Of a DNA stretch of 64,000 bases, positions 1 through 6,924 are shown in pieces; position 1 is the first letter of the stretch; every line of letters begins with the position of its first letter. The DNA is from UBA7672 sp044224605. GTDB taxonomy: Bacteria > Pseudomonadota > Alphaproteobacteria > Caulobacterales > Hyphomonadaceae. The notes below the pieces were generated by a model. It did not search any database. It had not been told where the DNA came from and worked only from the letters and a program-made list of their open reading frames with translations. The DNA lies in the NCBI GenBank assembly GCA_044224605.1, contig JBGAKC010000011.1, positions 57,266 to 121,265 of the forward strand, read 5' to 3'. The position numbers and the translations under genes were made by a program.

Positions 1-295
1 CCAGCGACACCATGTAGACGATCAGGAACGGCATGGTGCCGATCGCGAGCAGTTCGAGGTACGGCCCGAGGAAGAACAGGGCCAGCATGTTCATGAACAA
101 GTGGAACGGGTCGCCATGAATGAAGCCGGAGGTGACCATCCGATACCACTCATTGAATCTGCGGATGCGGTTCATGTCGAACAGCAACCGGTCCATCAGG
201 CGCGCATTGCCGAATGCGGCGATCGAAATCGCGATGTTGGCGATCAGTAGGGCGAGCGTCGCCGGGGCTCTGAGCAGTATCTCGAACTCGGTCAT
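1..295 (-). CDS. Rhomboid family intramembrane serine protease (C-terminal part outside window)
   Basis: The first 98 codons read from an ATG at 295 towards the window edge. The protein opens with a hydrophobic helix (about residues 10-27). It then shows the rhomboid pattern in which an Arg-rich loop leads to RMVTSGFIHGDPFHLFMNM, followed by a Gly-rich second helix (FFLGPYLELLAIG). In rhomboids the HxxxN element lies in TM2 and contributes the conserved Asn/His of the active-site region; the catalytic Ser (GxSG) and His would lie in the missing part. Likely inner-membrane. The next gene (GST-like) is co-directional and ends 22 bp upstream of this start, so the two may be co-transcribed. Confidence 0.8.
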   Translation of the reverse strand, partial: MTEFEILLRAPATLALLIANIAISIAAFGNARLMDRLLFDMNRIRRFNEWYRMVTSGFIHGDPFHLFMNMLALFFLGPYLELLAIGTMPFLIVYMVSL

Positions 296-316
296 GGCGT
301 TCGCCCTGGATCGGGA

Positions 317-1612
317 TCAGTCTTCCTGATCACCGGACGCGTCGTCGTCGCCGGGCTCGCCTGCGCCACCGTCTGCAGCGTCGCTTTCGCCATCGCCGCC
401 TTCAGCGGAGACTTCGGACGGAGCGTCGCCCTCGCCACGGCCACGACCGCCACGCCGGCGTCGCCGGCGGCGGCGCTTGCTGCCGCCCTCGTCGCCCTCG
501 CGCGGCTGGGCGGCATCGGCGCCCGAGGCTTCGGCCTCGTCAGCATCCGTCTCGCCTTCAACACCTTCGCCTTCCGGCGCATGCTCCTCAACGCGCGGCG
601 GACGCTGGTCCTGGCGTGGCGGGCGCAGGAGGAAGGCCGTCGAGCCGGTTTCGTCGGTGAAGGCTTTCAGCGTCTCGATCGTCTGGCCTGACACGAACTT
701 GCGGCGCAGCTCGCGAAAGGAGCGTGCGGCCGAGCGCAGCGGGGCCAGCGTGATCGCATCCTTGCCGAGCGTGACGGTGAAGCTCTCATTGCCCGAGAGC
801 GAATTCTCAAGGTTCTCGGCCGCCCACGGCAGGAAGAACTGCGCAAGATCGTCCGAGAACAGCGGCGCGAGGGTTTCCTTGAGATCATCCAGCGCAGCGA
901 AGGGACCAGACGCCGTCGGCGCCGCCATGAACTCGCACCATTTGGCGACAAACTCGCCGTCCTTCTCGATGATCTTCGCGGGCGTCGGATCCTTCAACAT
1001 CTGGATCAGCTGTCCGGCGATGGCGAAGTCCGCGATCGAGGGACGCTCGCCGAAAATGAAGAGGTGCTTGCGCAGGTGGTCGTCGAGCAGCTTCACAAAC
1101 TTCTTGAACGACTTCTCGACCGCCGCGCCCAGCTCGCCCTCGAGCTGCATCGTCTTGAGCTGCGCCGTCATCGTCTCGATGGCGCGATCTTCAGCGGCCT
1201 TTTTGTCCTCGGGCGGCGTCGTGACGTAATAGTCATCGACCGTGCGCTGCGCGGCGAGGCGCTGATCCTTCTTGCGCGTCCAGCGATAATGGTAGGTCGC
1301 CTTGGCCAGCCAGCCGTCGGCGTATTCCTCCAGTACGCAGGCAAGGAAGGCCGTCGCGGGATCAGCCGGCGTGGCCGAGGGCTCCGGGCTGTCGGCCTCG
1401 AGCGCCTCAATCAGCGGCGTGGTGTCATGCACGGCAAAGCCGGAGGCCGTGACAAGTACAGGCAGCGTCGCGAAACGCGAGACGCGGCGCAACTCGTCCT
1501 CGCTCTCCTGGGTGCGCGGCGTCCAGTCGAACGGCACGCCCTTGTAGGCGAGGTATGACCGCATCTTGGTCGAATAGGCCGACGTTTCGGCGCCGAACAG
1601 GCGATAGGACAT
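317..1612 (-). CDS. Glutathione S-transferase family protein with long acidic/Arg-rich tail
   Basis: 431 residues. I take the ATG at 1612 with GGAG just upstream; a TTG one codon earlier is the alternative. The N-terminus (SYRLFGAETSAYSTKMRSYLA) is a thioredoxin-fold GST_N start, and the HLFIFGERPSIADFAIAGQL segment near residue 190 is the GST_C N-capping box region. A classical GST ends near residue 230, but this protein continues. It has another 90-100 residues without low complexity, then a tail of about 100 residues rich in Glu/Asp/Gly/Ala and interrupted by a run of eight Arg and GGRGRG. Soluble and probably glutathione-binding, but substrate unknown. The tail resembles RNA-binding RGG stretches, which is inference. 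Confidence 0.8.
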   Translation of the reverse strand: MSYRLFGAETSAYSTKMRSYLAYKGVPFDWTPRTQESEDELRRVSRFATLPVLVTASGFAVHDTTPLIEALEADSPEPSATPADPATAFLACVLEEYADGWLAKATYHYRWTRKKDQRLAAQRTVDDYYVTTPPEDKKAAEDRAIETMTAQLKTMQLEGELGAAVEKSFKKFVKLLDDHLRKHLFIFGERPSIADFAIAGQLIQMLKDPTPAKIIEKDGEFVAKWCEFMAAPTASGPFAALDDLKETLAPLFSDDLAQFFLPWAAENLENSLSGNESFTVTLGKDAITLAPLRSAARSFRELRRKFVSGQTIETLKAFTDETGSTAFLLRPPRQDQRPPRVEEHAPEGEGVEGETDADEAEASGADAAQPREGDEGGSKRRRRRRRRGGRGRGEGDAPSEVSAEGGDGESDAADGGAGEPGDDDASGDQED

Positions 1613-1811
1613 CAAAGTCTCCGGAAAGCGGGCGGAAACTACGCGGGAAGCTGTGCGCCGACAACCGCTGTTTGTTGGCGAAACCTACGGGATTCCCTTG
1701 ATAATCGGGCATTTACCGGGGCGAGACGCCGCAGCCGGCGATGACTGGCAGGTGTTTGCCCTGCCCGCCGGAAGCAGCTATCAGCCGGGCCGCAACCGCC
1801 AGGCGTCCAAG

Positions 1812-2855
1812 ATGCGCGTTCTTCATGTCATGGCCGGCGCCAGGGAAGGCGGGGCCGAGAACATCATGCTTGAAAGCGTGCTTGCCCTCGCAGGCGCGGG
1901 CGTGCCGCAGGCGGTCGTGACGCGTCCGGACAATGCCTTTCGCCTCAGGAAACTCCACGACGCCGGGGTTCGCGTGGAGACGGCTGGCTTCAACCGGCTG
2001 TGGCCCTTCCCGACCACCGGCGCGATCGCGCGAGTCATGCGCGAGTTCAAACCGGATGTCGCCCAGTACTGGATGGGCCGCGCCGGAGAGTTCGCACCCG
2101 CTTCGTTCCGAACGAAATCGATCGGCTGGTATGGCGGCTATTACAAGCCGGCGCGCTTCGCGAATTGCGACTGGCATATCGGCCTGACGAAAGACCTGCT
2201 GCGCCATATCCGCGAACAGGGCGCGCCGGAAAACCGTTCAGCCATCATCCACACTTATGCCGACTTCGATGGGGAAGCTCCTGTCGACCGCGCCGTGCTG
2301 AACACGCCGAAGGATGCACCTGTCGCACTGGCGCTGGCGCGCTTGCATGAAAAGAAGGGCCTCGACACGCTGCTTGATGCGGTGGCGAAAACGCCTGGCC
2401 TTTATGCCTGGATCGCAGGCGAGGGTCCGCTGGAAGCGGAGCTGAAAGCGCAAAGCACCCGGCTCGGGCTGGATGATCGCGTCCGCTTCCTCGGCTGGCG
2501 TAATGACCGTGGCGCCCTGCTGGCGGCGTGCACGCTGGTCGCTTTCCCATCGCGCTACGAACCCTTCGGCACGGTGATGGTCGATGCCTGGGCCGCCTCG
2601 CGTCCGCTGGTGGCTGCCGATGCCGTGGGACCAGCCGCCTATGTCGTCGATGGGGTCAACGGCCTGTTGGTTGCGAAGGACGACCCGGATGCGCTTGCCG
2701 GCGCGATGCGCCGCGTGATCGACGAACCTGGCCTTGCTGCAAGACTGATCGAAGGAGGCCGCGCCACCTACGAGGCGGCGTTCACGCGCAAGGCTTTCGT
2801 GCGCGACAGCCTCGCCTTCTATGAGCGCGTGATGGCCGGCCCCCAGGCAACGTAA
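1812..2855 (+). CDS. Glycosyltransferase family 4 (GT-B fold)
   Basis: 347 residues from the ATG at 1812 (MRVLHVMAGAREGGAENIML). The reading frame is open further upstream, but those 53 codons look unlike protein and the Rossmann strand begins at this Met. The N-terminal GGAE glycine loop, a central linker with DAPVALALARLHEKKGLDTLLDA, and the C-terminal FPSRYEPFGTVMVDAWA signature (E-P-F-G-x-x-x-x-E-like motif, with Asp in the last position) are typical of GT4 retaining transferases. Donor and acceptor cannot be read from sequence. Likely cytosolic face, envelope polysaccharide or glycolipid synthesis. Divergent from the GST-like gene. Confidence 0.88.
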   Translation: MRVLHVMAGAREGGAENIMLESVLALAGAGVPQAVVTRPDNAFRLRKLHDAGVRVETAGFNRLWPFPTTGAIARVMREFKPDVAQYWMGRAGEFAPASFRTKSIGWYGGYYKPARFANCDWHIGLTKDLLRHIREQGAPENRSAIIHTYADFDGEAPVDRAVLNTPKDAPVALALARLHEKKGLDTLLDAVAKTPGLYAWIAGEGPLEAELKAQSTRLGLDDRVRFLGWRNDRGALLAACTLVAFPSRYEPFGTVMVDAWAASRPLVAADAVGPAAYVVDGVNGLLVAKDDPDALAGAMRRVIDEPGLAARLIEGGRATYEAAFTRKAFVRDSLAFYERVMAGPQAT

Positions 2856-2979
2856 CGGCGCCTGCGATTCCACGGTTAGCGAAGCGTTTATCGCCTGAAT
2901 TTGCGCGCCCGATTTAATCGTTCTCCCACCCCCTTTTGACAGGCTTTTCCGAAGAGAGGGGTCGGCAGGAGACTGCCGC

Positions 2980-4185
2980 ATGAAGTGCATGGATGTTGAA
3001 CTCGAAGCGCCGGGCGGGCTGAACCTCGCCGACCGCATCCGCCGTCTCGCCAACGGCCGGAACGCCATCGACGTCGCGCAATTCCAGTTCATCAACCTCG
3101 ACGAGATCCGTATCCGCTATGGCGCACAATGGCCAGCTCGGCGCGAGCGCGTGTTCCAGGTCGCCCGCCACTTCATCGCGCGTCGCGTCGCGCCGGAAGA
3201 TGTGCTGATCCCAGCGGCCGAAGGCTTCCTCCTGGTGTTCGGAACGTTCACCGGCATCCTCGCTGACGCCGTCGCCAACCGCATCTCCAGGGAGCTCAAC
3301 ACCTACTTCCTCGGCTCACCCGATCTCGACGACATGAAGGTCGGCACGCAGCACCAACTGATGACGATTGACGAATTCGCCAAGGCCTTCGGCGACCTCG
3401 TGAGCGCCTCGAAAGATCTTACGCCGCCGGCGAAGTCCAACTCCTCGGAAATCCCGATGGGTTTCACGCCGGTGTGGGATGCGCGGCGTGGCGCGCTAGC
3501 GACCTACTTCATTTCCCCCATCGATCCCGCGACCGGCCTGCCGATGGAATGGAACTACCACAGCCATCGCCACACCGACATGGATGAGCAGAAGCTCAAC
3601 GCCTCCGAAGAGCCCATGCGCAAACTGTTCGCCGGCGGTGGAACCGCGCTGGTCGGGGTGGCGCTGCACGTCTCGAGCCTCAACAGCCAGTCGAGCCTCT
3701 CGCGCCTTGTGCAGGCGATGGCGAAGTTCGACCGCAGGATGGCGCGCTATCGCGTGATCCGCGTCAGCTGCGTCGAGCCTGGTTATCCGCGCATTTATCT
3801 CGAAGACATCATGCGCAATGTGAAACAGCGCGTGCCGCACATCGCCATCGGCCTCAACTGGGCCGAGCCTGATGTCGCCTCTGTCATGAAGCTGCAGCCT
3901 GCCGCCATCGGCTTCACGCTGCCGCCCGGCGTGCTGGGCCCGCATGGACCCAAGACGGAAGTGTTCGGCCGTATCCATGCCGCCGTCGAACTGGCGCGCC
4001 ACCACAATGTCATGATCGGCGTCGAGGGCGACATCCATCCCGAGCATGCGATCCGCTTCCTGCAGGATGGCGTACACCACATCTGCTCACCGCGAATCTG
4101 GCCGACCCGCGCAGCGCTGACCGGCGCTGAAGTCTGGCCCGCCTCCCGCCTCGCTGCGCCGACCCGAACGGTTTCAGCGGCCTAG
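2980..4185 (+). CDS. Conserved protein with degenerate GGDEF/EAL-like fold
   Basis: 401 residues, ATG at 2980 with AGGAGA 7 bases upstream. I do not see GGDEF or EAL motifs. The first half (LADRIRRLANGRNAID through the IPAAEGFLLVFG strand) has the pattern of a degenerate cyclase domain. The second half has an EAL-barrel-like series of strands ending in NVMIGVEGDIHPEHAIRFL, which recalls the AEGVET-x(n)-L segment of EAL domains. None of the catalytic Glu/Asp sets is recognisable, so if the fold is right it is probably a non-catalytic receptor or scaffold. No signal peptide or TM. Monocistronic as far as can be seen. Confidence 0.6.
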   Translation: MKCMDVELEAPGGLNLADRIRRLANGRNAIDVAQFQFINLDEIRIRYGAQWPARRERVFQVARHFIARRVAPEDVLIPAAEGFLLVFGTFTGILADAVANRISRELNTYFLGSPDLDDMKVGTQHQLMTIDEFAKAFGDLVSASKDLTPPAKSNSSEIPMGFTPVWDARRGALATYFISPIDPATGLPMEWNYHSHRHTDMDEQKLNASEEPMRKLFAGGGTALVGVALHVSSLNSQSSLSRLVQAMAKFDRRMARYRVIRVSCVEPGYPRIYLEDIMRNVKQRVPHIAIGLNWAEPDVASVMKLQPAAIGFTLPPGVLGPHGPKTEVFGRIHAAVELARHHNVMIGVEGDIHPEHAIRFLQDGVHHICSPRIWPTRAALTGAEVWPASRLAAPTRTVSAA

Positions 4186-4330
4186 CGCCGTCAGCCTCTC
4201 AAATGACCTCAGCGTAATGGCAGTCCTCCTGCGGACTCTTGCTTGCTGCATTTCGGGAAACTGGTACGTTTCGCGCGCCGCGTGGGGTTGGCCCCGGCAG
4301 CGGTGAAAACAAGAGGACGGAGACCTCCCC

Positions 4331-4684
4331 ATGAAGACGCTTATGCTTGCAGCGGCTTTGATCGCGTGCGCCGCGCCCGCGTTCGCGCAGGACACGACGA
4401 CGCTGCAGTATGTCACCACAAAGGGCACCGTGATCAGAGCCGACATGCAGGGTCAGGCGCTTGAGCTGCCGATGACCTACAAGGCCGACGGCACCTACTC
4501 GACCGAAGCCATGGGTCAGACAATGACCGGCAAGTGGCGCATCGACGGCACGAAACTGTGCACTCTCAATTCGATGAACCCGAGCGAGACCTGCATCGAG
4601 TATCCCACCGGCAAGAAGCCGGGGGATGAGTTCAAGGTGACCAACCCAATGCTGGGCGAAGTCTCTGTCACCATCAACAAGTGA
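4331..4684 (+). CDS. Small secreted protein, first of two tandem paralogues
   Basis: 117 residues with a clean Sec signal peptide (MKTLMLAAALIACAAPAFAQ, cleavage AFA-Q about residue 19). The mature domain of about 97 residues holds TGKWRIDGTKLCT and MNPSETCIEYPTGKKPGD, with two Cys in the same spacing as in the next gene. They could form a disulfide in the periplasm. Family not recognised; the pattern of short strands and a Gly-Lys-Trp core suggests a small beta domain. The gene is followed after 11 bp by its paralogue, so they form a two-gene unit. Confidence 0.75.
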   Translation: MKTLMLAAALIACAAPAFAQDTTTLQYVTTKGTVIRADMQGQALELPMTYKADGTYSTEAMGQTMTGKWRIDGTKLCTLNSMNPSETCIEYPTGKKPGDEFKVTNPMLGEVSVTINK

Positions 4685-4695
4685 GGCTTGGCAAG

Positions 4696-5025
4696 ATGAA
4701 GAAGATTATTGCCATCGCGGCGTTCGCGGCCCTCGCCGCCCCCGCCTTCGCGCAGACGTCAAGCACGCTGCAGGAGGTCACCACCAAGGGTATCGTGATC
4801 GATATCCAGGGCATGCTGATCGATGTCACCTACAAACCCGACGGAACGTTCACGGCCATGGACGACCAGGTGACGGGCAAGTGGCGCATCGACGGCGACA
4901 AGCTCTGCACCAGCTCCAACATGAACCCGGCTGAAGAATGCGTGGCCTACCCGGCCGGCAAGAAGTCGGGCGACTCGTTCGACCTGACCAGCCCGCAGGG
5001 CACGGCGACCGTCAAGATCAAATAG
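4696..5025 (+). CDS. Small secreted protein, second tandem paralogue
   Basis: 109 residues from ATG 4696, with GAGG about 9 bases upstream (a GTG at 4681 is an alternative). Signal peptide MKKIIAIAAFAALAAPAFAQ. Shares VTTKG, TGKWRIDGDKLCT, MNPAEECVAYPAGKKSGD with the preceding protein, including both Cys. It is shorter by a few residues in the first loop (VIDIQGMLIDVTYKPDGTF). This is clearly a tandem duplication that has diverged. Function unknown, and export to the periplasm is the only firm inference. A good Rho-independent terminator follows at 5056-5091. Confidence 0.75.
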   Translation: MKKIIAIAAFAALAAPAFAQTSSTLQEVTTKGIVIDIQGMLIDVTYKPDGTFTAMDDQVTGKWRIDGDKLCTSSNMNPAEECVAYPAGKKSGDSFDLTSPQGTATVKIK

Positions 5026-5055
5026 ACCCGACAACGGGTGCACAGGACTGCGAGA

Positions 5056-5091
5056 CGCCCCGCACGGCAACGTGTGGGGCGCTTTGTTTTT
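5056..5091 (+). terminator. Rho-independent terminator after the secreted paralogue pair
   Basis: A 10-bp GC-rich stem (5056-5065 with 5072-5081, one G-U pair, 6-nt loop) is followed by CTTTGTTTTT. It lies 30 bp after the stop of the second paralogue. Confidence 0.8.
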
Positions 5092-5655
5092 CGGCTTCGC
5101 GGCGTGAAAAACAGGACCCCAGAAACGGCGACCCCGGCCGCTACTTTCGCAGGGCCGGGGCGACACCATGGTTGTCCGCCAGTTCGTCCTTCGAGCCTCA
5201 GGCCTTGCGACCCTTCGCCCTGATCAGGGGCGCGCCCGTTCGACGCCATCCGGCGAAGCTGAGCCTTGAGCGTCTTGGTTCGGCGTCCGCACAACTCTGG
5301 AGACTCTCGCCTCCACTTTTCTGCGTCCGCGCGGCTGAGACCACGCTCGTGTCCGTTTCCATCCCCTCTCGGGGGCTCCGGCGGTTTTGGATCCCGCCCG
5401 AGCGTGACGCCTGCCCTGCGGGGGCGCGGCCTCACTTCCGGTGCTCGTTGCTGCCCTTGTTCAGCGCCCGTCCAATCGGGCTTACCAGTGGGCACATTCA
5501 GTTGCTCGACCCGCGACGGTCTCCTCTCTGAACACATTGAGGCTCTCACCAGATCGGGCGCTCGTAAATGGCCGCAGCCTGTGGAAACTGTTGACGGCCC
5601 TGTTGATAAACAGTGACGCGTGGGGCAACGACACGCTGCTCTAATGGAGGCGGAA
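5092..5655. other. 564-nt noncoding stretch; no gene recognised
   Basis: Open frames exist here on both strands, but they are proline/arginine/serine-rich, lack ribosome sites and resemble no family, so I treat the stretch as noncoding. I looked for tmRNA, 6S, SRP and RNase P RNA signatures (tag codons, GAGGAAAGTCC and the like) and for common riboswitch cores and found none. The 3' part holds two DnaA-box-like 9-mers and a small inverted repeat (entry 5580-5613). It should contain the promoter of the acyl-CoA dehydrogenase gene. Confidence 0.5.
5580..5613. promoter_or_regulatory. Two DnaA-box-like 9-mers and inverted repeat upstream of acyl-CoA dehydrogenase
   Basis: TGTGGAAAC (5580-5588) and TGTTGATAA (5601-5609) match the reverse DnaA box TGTGGATAA with two and one differences. 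They start 21 bp apart, in the same orientation. CTGTTGATAAACAG (5600-5613) is also a perfect 5-bp inverted repeat, and TTGACG at 5591-5596 could serve as a -35 element. Binding by DnaA or another regulator is inference. Confidence 0.3.
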
Positions 5656-6816
5656 ATGGCGCTCGATCTCGAAACGCGGCAACAGCTCATCGAGACTGTC
5701 CGGCGGTTTGTCAACGAGGTTTGCCGCCCCAACGAGCAGCTCGTTTCCGAGACCAACGCCATCGCCGAGCCGATCGTGCAGGAGATGAAGGATCTCGGTC
5801 TCTTCGGCCTTTCGATCTCCGAGGAGTATGGCGGCCTCGGCCTCACCATGGAGGAAGAAGCGCTGGTGATCCTCGAGATGGGTCACACCTCGCCCGCCTT
5901 CCGCTCCACCTTCGGCACCAATGTCGGCATCGGCAGCCAGGGCATCGTGATGTTCGGCAGCGAGGACCAGAAGAAGGACTGGCTGCCGAAGCTCGCAACC
6001 GGGGAAGCCATCGCGTCCTTCGCGCTGACGGAACCAGATTCAGGATCGGATGCCGGCTCGGCCAAGACGAAAGCGGTGAAAGACGGCAATCACTACGTCC
6101 TCAACGGCGCCAAGCGCTTCATCACCAACGCCGACAAGGCGCATATCTTCACCGTTATGGCGCGCACCGACCCGAACACGCCTGGGCCCAAGGGCCTCTC
6201 CGCCTTCATCGTCGAACGCTCGACGCCGGGCGTCACCATCGGCAAGCCTGAGAAGAAGATGGGTCAGCAGGGCGCCAATGTCTGCGACGTGACATTCGAC
6301 AACGCCCGCGTGCCGATCACCAATCGTCTCGGCGAGGAAGGCGAAGGCATGAAGGTCGCGATGTCGGTGCTCGACCGCGGCCGCCTCCACATTTCCTCGC
6401 TCTCCGTCGGCATCGCGGAACGCCTCGTCGAGGAGATGACGCGCTACGCCTCCGAGCGCAAACAATTCGGCAAGCCGATCATCGAGCACCAGCTGGTCAT
6501 GGGCATGATCGCGGATTCGTTCGCGGAGGCCGCTGCCGGCCGCGCCATGGTGCTGGACGCCGTGAAGAAATACGATGCGAAGGAAAAGGTCACGCTCCTC
6601 GCCGCGGCCACCAAGATGTGGTGCACCGAGATGGTCGGCCGCGTCGCCGATCGCGCCGTCCAGGTGCATGGCGGCGCTGGCTACATCGCGGACTATGCCG
6701 TCGAGCGCTTCTATCGCGACGTCCGCATCCTGCGGCTCTACGAAGGCACGACGCAGATCCAGCAGATGGTCATCGGCCGCGAACTCCAGCGCATGGCCAA
6801 GGCCGGGGAGATCTGA
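5656..6816 (+). CDS. Acyl-CoA dehydrogenase
   Basis: 387 residues. The start at ATG 5656 is chosen because GGAGG sits at 5646-5650. FAD-dependent alpha,beta-dehydrogenation of an acyl-CoA thioester, with electrons to ETF. Visible are the N-terminal helical domain, the ACAD signature FALTEPDSGSDAGSAKT of the middle beta domain, SERKQFGKPI, and the C-terminal QVHGGAGYIADYAVERFYRD followed by RLYEGTTQIQ, whose Glu matches the catalytic base position in short/medium-chain enzymes. Chain-length preference cannot be told. Followed by a large inverted repeat and then fhs in the same direction. Confidence 0.95.
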   Translation: MALDLETRQQLIETVRRFVNEVCRPNEQLVSETNAIAEPIVQEMKDLGLFGLSISEEYGGLGLTMEEEALVILEMGHTSPAFRSTFGTNVGIGSQGIVMFGSEDQKKDWLPKLATGEAIASFALTEPDSGSDAGSAKTKAVKDGNHYVLNGAKRFITNADKAHIFTVMARTDPNTPGPKGLSAFIVERSTPGVTIGKPEKKMGQQGANVCDVTFDNARVPITNRLGEEGEGMKVAMSVLDRGRLHISSLSVGIAERLVEEMTRYASERKQFGKPIIEHQLVMGMIADSFAEAAAGRAMVLDAVKKYDAKEKVTLLAAATKMWCTEMVGRVADRAVQVHGGAGYIADYAVERFYRDVRILRLYEGTTQIQQMVIGRELQRMAKAGEI

Positions 6817-6820
6817 GGCT

Positions 6821-6908
6821 GGACCGCCGGGCGCCTGCCCGGCAATCTCCCGTCCCCCGGCAATCTCCCGTCCAAATACAGGCTGGCCGGGCAGGCGCCC
6901 GGCGGTCC
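6821..6908. repeat. 23-bp perfect inverted repeat enclosing an 18-bp tandem repeat
   Basis: The 23-nt arm at 6821-6843 is exactly complementary to 6886-6908, with a 42-nt loop. An 18-bp unit (6838-6855) is repeated perfectly and immediately at 6856-6873, beginning inside the left arm. The element fills the gap between the acyl-CoA dehydrogenase stop (6816) and the fhs start (6925). There is no T-tract after the right arm on the plus strand, so it is not a standard terminator. It could be a transcript-stabilising or insulating hairpin, or a REP/MITE-like element. Confidence 0.85.
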
Positions 6909-6924
6909 CAGGTCGAGGGCCTCC

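Noticed and set aside
5580..5613. Chromosomal replication origin
   Set aside because: Only two imperfect DnaA-like boxes, no AT-rich unwinding region and no origin-linked genes.
5266..5616. 116-codon frame in the noncoding stretch before acyl-CoA dehydrogenase
   Set aside because: Ser/Arg/Pro/Cys-rich, no start signal, no similarity to a family, and other overlapping frames are equally open.
5092..5655. tmRNA, 6S RNA, SRP RNA, RNase P RNA or cobalamin-type riboswitch
   Set aside because: None of the invariant cores or tag-peptide codons could be found on either strand.
6821..6908. Insertion sequence or simple terminator
   Set aside because: No transposase, no target duplication and no T-run after the stem.
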